A stretch of DNA of 39,497 nucleotides, taken from Janthinobacterium sp. BJB426. Its GTDB lineage: Bacteria > Pseudomonadota > Gammaproteobacteria > Burkholderiales > Burkholderiaceae_D. Shown here in pieces: positions 1 through 7,980 of the stretch; the first letter of the stretch is position 1; every line of letters begins with the position of its first letter. The stretch lies in contig NZ_PDZL01000032.1 in NCBI RefSeq assembly GCF_002735705.1, positions 1 to 39,497 on the forward strand. The letters are read 5' to 3'. The position numbers were made by a program, and so were the translations under genes. The notes below the pieces were generated by a model that was not told the DNA's origin, searched no databases, and was given only the letters and a program-made list of their open reading frames with translations.

Positions 1-56
1 TTTACGCCAATCCGAAGATTGACGCTGCACTTACATCAAATGCCCACACTTATCGA

Positions 57-78
57 CTGTTAATTGTTAAAGAACTGT
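57..78 (-). promoter_or_regulatory. boxA-type antitermination element in the rRNA leader
   Basis: The minus strand reads GTTCTTTAACAATTAACAG, closely matching the E. coli 16S-leader boxA region (GCTCTTTAACAATTTATCAG). It is followed by the conserved GTGTGGGC. In rRNA operons this element recruits the Nus factor antitermination complex. Its position downstream of P1/P2 fixes the direction of the operon as leftward. Confidence 0.75.
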
Positions 79-140
79 ATTCGGTTACTGCTTTCGCGCT
101 ATCGACAAAGCGTTGTGTTTGTCAGCTACGAAGAAGGAAG

Positions 141-169
141 AGTATGAAGCATTTCACTACATCCGTCAA
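141..169 (-). promoter_or_regulatory. Possible second rRNA promoter P2
   Basis: On the minus strand TTGACG (164-169) is spaced 17 bp from CATACT (141-146), inside the leader and about 85 bp downstream of P1. Tandem P1/P2 promoters are usual for rRNA operons. Only the hexamers and spacing support this one. Confidence 0.45.
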
Positions 170-225
170 CTCCTTCTTTTTCTCGTCTCACTCGGCATTT
201 GCATGCGTCGTTCAGCGAGGGGCGA

Positions 226-254
226 ATTATAGCCAAGGTGCCGCGGCTCCGCAA
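226..254 (-). promoter_or_regulatory. rRNA promoter P1 (sigma70, stringent-type)
   Basis: On the minus strand there is a perfect TATAAT (226-231) 17 bp downstream of TTGCGG (249-254). The bases after the -10 (TCGCCCCTCGCTGA) are GC-rich, the discriminator type associated with ppGpp/DksA control of rRNA promoters. The -35 element lies only 7 bp beyond the stop codon of the yfaP-like gene, so the promoter is packed against the end of the upstream operon. The predicted start is near 219. Confidence 0.72.
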
Positions 255-261
255 GGGCCAT

Positions 262-1023
262 TTATGGCAACACGAATGACTTCACCAGGGTCAGCTCGCC
301 AGCGGCCCGCATCGGTACCTGGAAGCTCTGCAGCTTTTCACGCGGCGTGCCTTCGTTGGTGATGACCGATATGCGGGCGACAGTCAGCATGGCGGTGTTC
401 TCGCCACTGCCGTAGTAATTCACATAGACGTGATAATTACCCTTCAGGGGCGCCGCGCTGGAAAATATCTCCGGGCCATAACCGGTGGTTACGTCAACAT
501 CGAGCGCGCCGCCATCTTTCAAGACGCGGTTGCCGTACCAGGCGTGGCCACCGTCCGGCGTGACCACGTGCATATCGAGGTCGGTGCCGGCGCTGTCCCA
601 GGACAGCACGACGCGCAAGCGCGCCTGGGTCTTGCCCTGGTAGCTGTCGACAAACTGGGTGCGGGCGCGACTCCTGCCATCGGGCGAACGCACTTCCACG
701 CTGTTCGAGCCGCTGCCGAAGCCATAGGGACGGCCGTAGCGGCCATCCTCACCCACTTCCATCGGCATCGCCACCCCATTGACCACCAACGTAGCGGGCT
801 TGCCCTTGACTGCACCGGCGATGCGTCCCCGTATCTGCGCCGTCTCGGCCTGGCCCGGCTGCAGGTTGACCGACGCGGCGGGGTAGTTGACCGCTTGCGT
901 GTATTCCTCGCTAGCGCCGGCCGAATTGCGCCAGCCACTCCTGGGGGCGTCGATGGTGACCTGGGCCTGGGCCCAGAGTGGCAATAGCATCAGGGGAATC
1001 GCGCAACGGATATAAAAACTCAC
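262..1023 (-). CDS. yfaP: YfaP-like secreted protein (DUF2135)
   Basis: A 253-residue exported protein. Residues 1-20 form a signal peptide ending AQA before QVTIDAP. The C-terminal half carries the DUF2135-type stretch around DLDMHVVTPDG and a later YHVYVNYYG strand, typical of a beta-sandwich domain in which acidic residues may bind metal. The start is GTG: the GTGA at 1023-1020 overlaps the stop of the upstream yfaQ-like gene, implying translational coupling. It is the last gene of a five-gene operon with the same order as E. coli yfaA-T-S-Q-P, and its stop lies 7 bp from the rRNA promoter. The function of the family is unknown; a periplasmic partner of the alpha-2-macroglobulin is inferred from gene order only. 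Confidence 0.82.
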   Translation of the reverse strand: MSFYIRCAIPLMLLPLWAQAQVTIDAPRSGWRNSAGASEEYTQAVNYPAASVNLQPGQAETAQIRGRIAGAVKGKPATLVVNGVAMPMEVGEDGRYGRPYGFGSGSNSVEVRSPDGRSRARTQFVDSYQGKTQARLRVVLSWDSAGTDLDMHVVTPDGGHAWYGNRVLKDGGALDVDVTTGYGPEIFSSAAPLKGNYHVYVNYYGSGENTAMLTVARISVITNEGTPREKLQSFQVPMRAAGELTLVKSFVLP

Positions 1024-2726
1024 AGGGCCTCCAGGTTAAGGTCGACGAGCCGGCGGGCCAGCCGCTCGACATATTCTTCGTCCTGGCCGCGCGGATGATT
1101 GCGCAGGCCAAGATGCAGGTATTCATGGGCCAGGGTGATGCGGTCTTCGCGCGTGGCCAGCGGGCGCATGTAGATGCGGTTGCGCGACTGCTCCGAATAC
1201 GGCGCGCCGCTCTGCAAGGCGCAGACCAGCGGCGTTTGCGGCGGCGCCTCGTAGCCGGCCTCGCGCAGCAGCACGCGCTGCCAGCGCGGCACGGAGCGCG
1301 CCAGCCACCCCTCGTTCTGCGCCAGGCGACGGCAACGCGCGCCGGTATTGCCAAAGGTGCTCAGCGCGCCGCCGGGATAGGCCGTCGCCAGCAATTCATC
1401 ATAGTGCTTGCCTTGTTTCGCCTGACGCACCGCCTCGCTCCACGCCATGGTCCCCTCGGACGCCTGGTTGCTGTGATAGCGCACGGTGACGCCATCGACG
1501 ATCAATTGGTCGGTCCAGCGCGCAATGGCCAGCGCCGCCGGCGTGGCCGGGCTGGGACTGACGCGCTGGGTCGCGCTGCTGTCGGCAATCTGCTGGCAGC
1601 CCGCCACCGTCACCGCGTTCTGCTGCAGATACGTGCGCGCGGCGATTGCCAGCGCCTTGGCCGCTTCCGGCTCGCCAGTACTCGCTTCGCGATCGAGCAC
1701 GCGCGCCACATATTCATTGACGCCGAAGCGGCCGCGCAATTGCGGGCGGCCGCCTTTCTCTTGTACCAGCATCAGTTCACCGCTGCTGCGCAGGGCGAGG
1801 TTCTGGCCATTTTCGAATTGCACATGGTAGCGGCCATTCAGCGGGCCACTCAGTGGGCCAACTACGGCCACGCCACGCTCACCGCGCACGGTGCGGATCG
1901 GATAGCGCTTGAAGTAATCGACCACCACACAGCCGCCATCGTCGGCCGCGCCCACTTTCGGCAAGCTGGCGGCCAGCCTGGGCGCCCACTGTTCAAAGAC
2001 ATTGCTGCTGCCGCCCGCGCCGCCAAACCAGATCGGCGTGCCGTCGGCCAGCCAGCCGGCCGCGCCGCCGATGCGTTCGTCCGCCCGGCGCTGCTCGTGC
2101 CAGGAATACGTTTTGACGCGCAGCTGGCTGCCGAACCAGCGTGCCGTACCCGCACCGCGCCCATCAAGCACCACGCGCAGCAGCGCCGCTTCCGCGTCCA
2201 CGCGGCTGGCGGCCGGGATGCTGTCGAGCGCGCGCAGCAAGCTGTCCAGGCGCACCAGGCGCTTTGGTGCCAGCTGCGCGGGGTCGGACAGCCAGGCAAA
2301 GTCGCCTGCCGGCGCACTACCCAGGCGGCCGGTCCAGTACTGGCGCCATGACGCTGGCGCGATCATCAGCCGCCTGGGCGAGAAAAATGGGCCGCACGAT
2401 TGCGCCAGCGCCGCGTCGTGGCCGATGCTCTGGCCCGCATCGCAGCAATACACTTCTTCCGGATCGCGGCCGCCGCAGCGATAGTCCGGCATCGCCACCT
2501 TGTTATCGTTCGCGTACACATACACGAACAGCTTCCACAGGCTGGCCAGCGGCACTTGCCGCGCGCCGTCAAACGGTGGCGGCGCTGTGCCGCCCTGGCG
2601 CAGCTGCCGCACTTCGATTTTGCCATCGCGCCACCAGGCCACATCCAGCGATTTTGACGATGACTGCGACCAGGCAGGAGCGGCCAGCAACAAAGCAGCC
2701 ATCAAAGCAGGACGTACAAAGCCCAT
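1020..2726 (-). CDS. yfaQ: YfaQ-like secreted protein (DUF2300) with several enzyme-like motifs
   Basis: A 568-residue exported protein with a signal peptide at 1-20 (ending AWSQ). Family members are annotated only as DUF2300. The sequence shows a Ser-x-x-Lys motif, PLASLWKLF (S62, K65), and a KTG-like box K205-T206 followed by an AGW strand, as in penicillin-recognising serine enzymes. It also has a stretch at about 338-369 (EYVARVLDREAS, then AKALAIAARTY) resembling the SpoIID family, and a zinc-protease-like HEYLH at 534-538 near the C-terminus. Translation starts at 2726: the ATG overlaps the yfaS-like stop as TGATG. The open frame extends to 2972, but that part lies inside yfaS and lacks a signal peptide. 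A role in peptidoglycan processing is inference. Confidence 0.85.
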   Translation of the reverse strand: MGFVRPALMAALLLAAPAWSQSSSKSLDVAWWRDGKIEVRQLRQGGTAPPPFDGARQVPLASLWKLFVYVYANDNKVAMPDYRCGGRDPEEVYCCDAGQSIGHDAALAQSCGPFFSPRRLMIAPASWRQYWTGRLGSAPAGDFAWLSDPAQLAPKRLVRLDSLLRALDSIPAASRVDAEAALLRVVLDGRGAGTARWFGSQLRVKTYSWHEQRRADERIGGAAGWLADGTPIWFGGAGGSSNVFEQWAPRLAASLPKVGAADDGGCVVVDYFKRYPIRTVRGERGVAVVGPLSGPLNGRYHVQFENGQNLALRSSGELMLVQEKGGRPQLRGRFGVNEYVARVLDREASTGEPEAAKALAIAARTYLQQNAVTVAGCQQIADSSATQRVSPSPATPAALAIARWTDQLIVDGVTVRYHSNQASEGTMAWSEAVRQAKQGKHYDELLATAYPGGALSTFGNTGARCRRLAQNEGWLARSVPRWQRVLLREAGYEAPPQTPLVCALQSGAPYSEQSRNRIYMRPLATREDRITLAHEYLHLGLRNHPRGQDEEYVERLARRLVDLNLEAL

Positions 2727-5700
2727 CACTCGACCTTCAACGCGCGCGTGGTCTTGCCGCCGCCTTCGAAGGCTTTCTGCTCCGGCTGATACATGCGGTA
2801 AAAGCGCGCCGGCGGCAGCACATAACTGCCCTTCTGCGCAAAACGGATCAGATGGCGCACGGTCACTTCGCCTTCCAAAGGCTCGATCGGCACGGCGTAG
2901 CCGTCGCGGCGCTCGGTGTGGCGCGCGCGTTCCAGCGCGGCCGGCTTGTCGCCTGCCATGACCATGCCCCAAGTAGTCGATTCGACCATGGCGCCCGGTG
3001 GCAGCGCCACTTCCAGCAAGCCAAAGCGGTGCTTCGTGCCCGGCGCCGCTTTCAAGGTGATTTCATCGAGGTAGAGCGCGTCCGTGCTGAGCGCCTCGCC
3101 CGGCTTGACCAGCTCCGTCGTGTAGCCGCCCTTGCCCGCCTTCATGCGCAGGATGCGACGTTCGACGGCAACCGGCAAGGTCTGTGCTTCGGCGACGTGA
3201 CTGTCGTACTGCAGCACGGCCACCGTGCCGGCCGGCGCCGCGGTCAATGCGGTGAGACGCAGTTTGTCAGGCAGGCCCTTGGCGTCGGCCCAACGCCAGA
3301 CCGGCTGGCCGCTGCGGCTGTCGCGTTTTTGCCAGGCGCCGTCCAGCGTGACGGCCGGCCCCTTGCCGAACGATGCACCGCCCAGCTTCTTTTGCACCCA
3401 CATCAACGTCATCGCGCGGTCCAGGGTCGGCATCTCGGCGCGCACGCTGGCCAGCACCACGTCAGCCTGCGATGACGGCACTTCGCCGCCCAGCATCAGC
3501 AAAGCCTGCGCCACCGGCGCTTTCGATACACTCAGCACCTGCCACGAACTGGCCACTTGCAGCTGCAGCGAATGCGGCAGAGCGATGCCATTCTGGCTGG
3601 CGACCACCGCCACCAGACCTAACGACATCGCTTGCGCTTCGCGATCAGAGGCTCCGCCCAGCAGCAGGCTGCCGCTGTCGCCCGCCTGGCGCGGCTTGCC
3701 GCCCAGGACGGCGATAGCGCTGTCGTCCACCAGGCCCGCCGCCAAGGTCTGCGTGGGCAGGCCCATCTCGCGCGCCATCCACAACACCAGCGCGCGGTCG
3801 CCCATCGCATCCTTCAAGCCATGTTCGCTGTAGACGGCCAGCAGCTTGTTCCAGTGCTCGGGCGGCAGCTCGATATGCAGCGCGCGCGCCGCATACCAGT
3901 CCGCGTAATAAGCGTACGCCGTCATCAGGGCATTGCCGGCCGTGGCATTGCCCCACCAGCCGAAGACGGCGTTCGGACCGGCCATGGACACCAGACGCAG
4001 ACGCTGCGCAGTCAGCAGCGTTTGCAGGCGCTCGCTTGCCGCTCCAGCGTCCGGCCCCAGGCTTTGCGTAGCCAGCGCCAGCGGGATCAAGCGGCTCGCC
4101 GTCTGCTCCACGCAGCCATATGGATAGTCGATCAGGTCGTCGGCAATGCGCGCGAACTGGCTGGCCGCTCCCTGGGCAAACGAGACGCGGATATTGCGCG
4201 CGTCCGCCGGCAGCTTGAGGGGAATATCACCGGTGGCGCCATCGAGCGGCAGCACCAGCGAGCGCGGGCTGCTCCAGGCGGCGGGCAAGGTTTGCATGGC
4301 CGTATCGAGCGCGTCGACCAGTTTGCCATTCTGTTTTACTTCCAGACGCAGCGGCCCGGCCCCGGCAGCGAGCGGGAATTCGACATAGTTCACGCCCGGC
4401 CTGGCGGACAGTTTTTCCGTCTTCGCTTGCGTGCCGCCTGCGCCGCCGGAGAGAACAACGTCGAGCGCCTGCTCCTTGCCCGTCTGGTTGAACACGGCCA
4501 CCGAAGCACGCGGCGCATCGCCAGCGCGCATCCAGTCGGGTGCCGTCCACTTGGCATAGAAGTTTTTATCGGAACGCAGATAGGCGCTGCGCTGGCCGAC
4601 GCGCCCCTGCTCATCCATCGCGCGGCCCGTGATACGCCAGCGGGTCAGCGCATCGGGCATGGTGAAACTCACGCGCGCATTACCATTCGCATCGGTCTTC
4701 AGCGATGGCGCCCAGTAGGCCGTGTCGATATTGTCGCGGCGTGGACGCTCCAGCACCTTGACGCCGCGCTCGTTGTAATTGTGGCGCGCCGGTGCGCCGG
4801 CCGTGCGTCCCTGCGCCATGTCGTAGCTGATGAACGACAGGCTGGCCGTAGTGCGCACGTTGTTGCGGCGCGGATGATAGAAGAAGTCGCCGATGTCCGG
4901 CGCGATTTCCGGCTGCAGCACATAGATCATTTCATCGACCACGCCCAGCGCCACCATCGTGCTCAAAGGCTTGCCGTCCAGAGTCGCCTTGACGTCCAGC
5001 GTGACCTTCTCGCCCGGCTGGTAGACCTCCTTGTCGCTCTTGAACTGCAGCGCGATGCGCGGCTCGATCACTTGCAGGCCGGCGTTCTCGAAGACGAAAT
5101 CGCCATTGCGCGTGTACGCCACCGAGAACGTCATGTTCGGGCCATGCTCTTCTTTTACCGGGATGCGCACTCTCCACTGCCGCGGCGCCACGCGCTTCGC
5201 CTGGTACCAATCGGCGGCGCCGGCCATCAAGCCATGGTGCTCCACCTTGTCGCGCTCGAGCGTCAACAGCGCCTGGTCGACCTTGTCGGAGAACGTGATC
5301 AAGGCCTCGGCCGTGTCACCCGGACGATAGCGGGTGCGGTCCAGCACGATCTCGATGCTGCCCGGCGTCGTTTGCACGCCATCACCCGACACCCAGTGGC
5401 TGGCGGCGGCCAGCAGGTTGCCGCGCTCATCGCGCAGCGCCAGCTGATACGAGCCCGAGGCGGGGAACGTCACGTCCCAGCCCTTGGCAGCCGGATCGAA
5501 GGCACCCTCGGTCTTGCTCTGTTTTTCCAGCTGCACCATTTCCCAGCGCACGGGCTTGGCCGCGCCCTGGCCGTCGGCCATCAAGTCAAAATGCACGTTT
5601 TGTCCCGGATCGGAAAACTGCCGCGTGGCCTTCAGCTGGTAGCTGCTGCTCGAGCGTTCTATCATCAGCTCGCGCGTCGCCTTGACGCGGTAGGCCGCGC

Positions 5701-7303
5701 CATCGGTCGCCAGCACGGTCAAGATGTAGCGGGAAGGATCGGCGGCGGGCGGCAAAGTGAAGTCCACATTGCCGCTGCCGTCGCTCGTCACTTCCTCGGT
5801 CTTCAAGGCCACGGGGAACAGGCCGCTGTAACGCAGTTCGCCTTCGACCATGGTGTTTTGCTGGCCGCGCAGCGACAAGGTCATCTTCGCGTTTTTCACC
5901 GGTTTGCCATCGGGGTAGCGCAGCGCGATGCTGCCCTTGACCGCCTCGCCCGTCTTGAATTCCGGCTTCGATGGCTGGACGTTGATTTCAAAGTGCGGCT
6001 TGACGTATTCGGCCACGCGGAAGGCCGCGCCATACGCGCCATCCTTGTAATTGAAACGCAGTTCATAGCCGCCGGCGGTCGCTTCCGTGGGCAGGCGGAA
6101 GCGCGTGTCGGCGCCCGTGTCGCCGGACAGCTGCAGCGTTTGCGTCAGCAGCGGCGTGCCATTCGGATTGAGCACGTTCAAGCTGATCGGCGCAGCGCTT
6201 GCCGCCTGCGAGTTGCGCGCGGAGGTGAATTCGCGGCCCAAAAACTTGACGTTGACCTCGTCGCCAGGCCGGTACAGGGGCCGGTCGGTCACCGCATAAA
6301 TCTTGGTGTTATAGATTTCGCTGTCATAGTAAAAATTCTCGGACACGAACACGCCGCCGTCGCGATCCTGGCCCAGCACATACGTGTGTTCCGGGCTGCC
6401 GCGCTCGAGCGAGGCGACACCATCGGCACCCGTGGTGGCCGATTGCAGCACGCCGGTGCCGTCCGTCCACGCCACATTGGCGCCGGCCACGGCGGCGCTG
6501 TTGTCGCGCCGCGCCGTCCACACCAGCATCTGGCCGGACGATACCTTGGTCACGGCCACCGTGTCCGACACGAATACCAACGTGGTGGCGCGGTGCTCGC
6601 CGATGATCGCTTCGATCAGGTACAAGCCCGGCTTGCGTTTGCCCAGCGGGATCATCACGTTGCCGGCGCCGGCGACGATGAAGTCACTGCTGGACCCATC
6701 GAGTTTCACGCCTTTCGGCGGCGCGATGGCCCTGGCTTGCCAGATCGGATAACGGAAGCTGTCGACCAGCTCCATGCCCTTGATCGGCTTGTATTGCGGA
6801 TGGTTGGCGAACACGGTGCGCCGGCGGATGGCGTCATTCGTCGCCAGCTGCGGCTGCTCTTTGGTAACGGCCAGGCGCGCGTCGCCGGAAAACAGCTTGC
6901 GCCAGGCCAGGCGCGACTGCTTCCACCAGCGATCCCACAAAAAGCTCAAGGTGTTGGCCAAGCCTTCGCCCTGGTAATTGCCCTCGACCTGGATGCGGTG
7001 CAGATTGCGCTGCTTTTTCAGGAATTCCATCGGTTCGGGCACGCGATAGACGACGATGTCGGCACCCGAATACGCTTCCAGGTTCATGCGCCCCATGTCG
7101 CGGCCCGGCACTTCCAGGCGCACGCGCGCTTCATCAACACTGCCGTAGCTGGCGTCCGACAGCAGGAAGAAGGGTTCACCCTTGAAGGTGGCGTAGTTGC
7201 TAGACTCGTTGCTCGGTTCGCGTTCCTGCGCCGAGGCGCCGCCAATGAGGAGCAGCGCCAGCAAGCTGGCAAACAGCAGCTTCATGAGAAAAATCGGCTT
7301 CAT
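2726..7303 (-). CDS. yfaS: Bacterial alpha-2-macroglobulin, YfaS/MagD-like, with CVEQ thioester motif
   Basis: A 1525-residue periplasmic alpha-2-macroglobulin, close to the length of E. coli YfaS. The start is ATG at 7303, overlapping the yfaT-like stop (ATGA), followed by a signal peptide (MKPIFLMKLL..., cleavage near ASA-QE, about residue 25). The frame stays open to 7705, but the extra N-terminus is yfaT read out of frame. A macroglobulin-domain series occupies the N-terminal two thirds. YPYGCVEQT places the thioester Cys at 1064 and Gln at 1067, followed by the alpha-helical thioester domain and a C-terminal receptor-like domain. Such proteins trap proteases that enter the periplasm, the thioester bonding covalently to the attacker. 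There is no lipobox, unlike YfhM-type proteins. The operon partners are DUF proteins rather than PbpC. Confidence 0.93.
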   Translation of the reverse strand: MKPIFLMKLLFASLLALLLIGGASAQEREPSNESSNYATFKGEPFFLLSDASYGSVDEARVRLEVPGRDMGRMNLEAYSGADIVVYRVPEPMEFLKKQRNLHRIQVEGNYQGEGLANTLSFLWDRWWKQSRLAWRKLFSGDARLAVTKEQPQLATNDAIRRRTVFANHPQYKPIKGMELVDSFRYPIWQARAIAPPKGVKLDGSSSDFIVAGAGNVMIPLGKRKPGLYLIEAIIGEHRATTLVFVSDTVAVTKVSSGQMLVWTARRDNSAAVAGANVAWTDGTGVLQSATTGADGVASLERGSPEHTYVLGQDRDGGVFVSENFYYDSEIYNTKIYAVTDRPLYRPGDEVNVKFLGREFTSARNSQAASAAPISLNVLNPNGTPLLTQTLQLSGDTGADTRFRLPTEATAGGYELRFNYKDGAYGAAFRVAEYVKPHFEINVQPSKPEFKTGEAVKGSIALRYPDGKPVKNAKMTLSLRGQQNTMVEGELRYSGLFPVALKTEEVTSDGSGNVDFTLPPAADPSRYILTVLATDGAAYRVKATRELMIERSSSSYQLKATRQFSDPGQNVHFDLMADGQGAAKPVRWEMVQLEKQSKTEGAFDPAAKGWDVTFPASGSYQLALRDERGNLLAAASHWVSGDGVQTTPGSIEIVLDRTRYRPGDTAEALITFSDKVDQALLTLERDKVEHHGLMAGAADWYQAKRVAPRQWRVRIPVKEEHGPNMTFSVAYTRNGDFVFENAGLQVIEPRIALQFKSDKEVYQPGEKVTLDVKATLDGKPLSTMVALGVVDEMIYVLQPEIAPDIGDFFYHPRRNNVRTTASLSFISYDMAQGRTAGAPARHNYNERGVKVLERPRRDNIDTAYWAPSLKTDANGNARVSFTMPDALTRWRITGRAMDEQGRVGQRSAYLRSDKNFYAKWTAPDWMRAGDAPRASVAVFNQTGKEQALDVVLSGGAGGTQAKTEKLSARPGVNYVEFPLAAGAGPLRLEVKQNGKLVDALDTAMQTLPAAWSSPRSLVLPLDGATGDIPLKLPADARNIRVSFAQGAASQFARIADDLIDYPYGCVEQTASRLIPLALATQSLGPDAGAASERLQTLLTAQRLRLVSMAGPNAVFGWWGNATAGNALMTAYAYYADWYAARALHIELPPEHWNKLLAVYSEHGLKDAMGDRALVLWMAREMGLPTQTLAAGLVDDSAIAVLGGKPRQAGDSGSLLLGGASDREAQAMSLGLVAVVASQNGIALPHSLQLQVASSWQVLSVSKAPVAQALLMLGGEVPSSQADVVLASVRAEMPTLDRAMTLMWVQKKLGGASFGKGPAVTLDGAWQKRDSRSGQPVWRWADAKGLPDKLRLTALTAAPAGTVAVLQYDSHVAEAQTLPVAVERRILRMKAGKGGYTTELVKPGEALSTDALYLDEITLKAAPGTKHRFGLLEVALPPGAMVESTTWGMVMAGDKPAALERARHTERRDGYAVPIEPLEGEVTVRHLIRFAQKGSYVLPPARFYRMYQPEQKAFEGGGKTTRALKVE

Positions 7304-7980
7304 GACAGAAACGCCAGCCGGAACACCCCGGCGAAATTGGGATTGTTGACCACAGGTTGCCACCGCGTGTCCTTCCAGCTCGTAAGTTCTTTGATATCGA
7401 CGGTCCGCAGACCATTGTCGTCGGGGGTGACGGTGCCGGTGTGGTAGGCGATGCGCGCCCCCATCCAGACCATCAGATGCTGTTCGTCGCCCTGGTCGAA
7501 AAACAGCAGGTCGCCGGGCAGCGCCTGGCTGATTTCGCGGGCGATGAAACGGCTGTTGTGCTGCACCAGCGCCAGCGCCGTGACGAAGTGGCCGATGCTG
7601 CCGCCCGTCTGCACCCAGCGGTTGCGCAGGGCTGCCTGGGACGCGCTCAATTCCAGCTCGGGCGGCAGGCGCCGGTCGCTGGCGATGCCGTTCGCATGCA
7701 GCCATTTCGCGTCATGCACGGTGAGCGCTTCGTTGACGGCAAAGCGCACCAGGCCGGCGCAATCGCGGTGCGTCCAGCGCGGCGACGGCCCCCGTTCGAT
7801 CTGCGCGTTGACGATGCGCAGCATCCAGGCCTGGAAGGCGCGGCTCTGTGCCTGCGACAGCTGCACTTGCGGTTCGGCGACCGCGCGCAGGGCCCACGCA
7901 GGCATTGCCGCGGTGGCGGCGCAGGCCGTCAGCCAGCGCAAGGCGGCACGGCGTCCATGCCGCCCATGCCACAGCGTCAT
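7300..7980 (-). CDS. yfaT: YfaT-like secreted protein (DUF1175), NlpC/P60-like motifs
   Basis: A 226-residue protein with an N-terminal export signal (basic MTLWHGRHGRR, then a hydrophobic stretch to about residue 35). HRDCAGLVRF (C74) followed by PGDLLFFDQ (155-163) and H168 in DEQHLMVW reproduces the order and spacing style of NlpC/P60 cysteine peptidases, which cut peptidoglycan peptides. This resemblance is my reading; the family is usually listed only as DUF1175. The ATG at 7980 overlaps the yfaA-like stop (ATGA) and is preferred over a GTG 11 codons upstream. The 3' end overlaps the alpha-2-macroglobulin start, so the two are probably made in step. Confidence 0.85.
   Translation of the reverse strand: MTLWHGRHGRRAALRWLTACAATAAMPAWALRAVAEPQVQLSQAQSRAFQAWMLRIVNAQIERGPSPRWTHRDCAGLVRFAVNEALTVHDAKWLHANGIASDRRLPPELELSASQAALRNRWVQTGGSIGHFVTALALVQHNSRFIAREISQALPGDLLFFDQGDEQHLMVWMGARIAYHTGTVTPDDNGLRTVDIKELTSWKDTRWQPVVNNPNFAGVFRLAFLS

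Larger units (their letters stand above)
1..219 (-). other. 5' leader of an rRNA operon (16S gene lies left of the window)
   Basis: Read on the minus strand, this stretch matches the layout of a beta/gamma-proteobacterial 16S leader. It has a promoter with a GC-rich discriminator, a second promoter-like element, then a boxA-like segment followed by the conserved GTGTGGGC block, which in E. coli precedes mature 16S RNA by about 130 nt. No mature 16S sequence is visible, so the 16S 5' end should lie within roughly 100-150 nt beyond base 1. The short open frames here (for example plus-strand 144-362) are not genes. The family match is recalled, not computed. Confidence 0.85.

Noticed and set aside
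144..362. 72-codon plus-strand frame at the left edge
   Set aside because: It covers the rRNA promoters and leader read on the other strand, and no protein family is visible.
978..2351. Long plus-strand open frame over yfaQ
   Set aside because: Shadow of the minus-strand gene, with the same low-complexity composition.
3632..7447. A 1271-codon open frame on the plus strand, antisense to the alpha-2-macroglobulin gene
   Set aside because: High-GC codon bias keeps the opposite frame open. The translation is Arg/His/Gln rich, with no signal, domain or ribosome site, and the minus-strand gene is certain.
7304..7705. N-terminal extension of the alpha-2-macroglobulin frame
   Set aside because: It overlaps yfaT entirely and would bury the signal peptide; the ATG at the signal peptide with its ATGA overlap is a better start.
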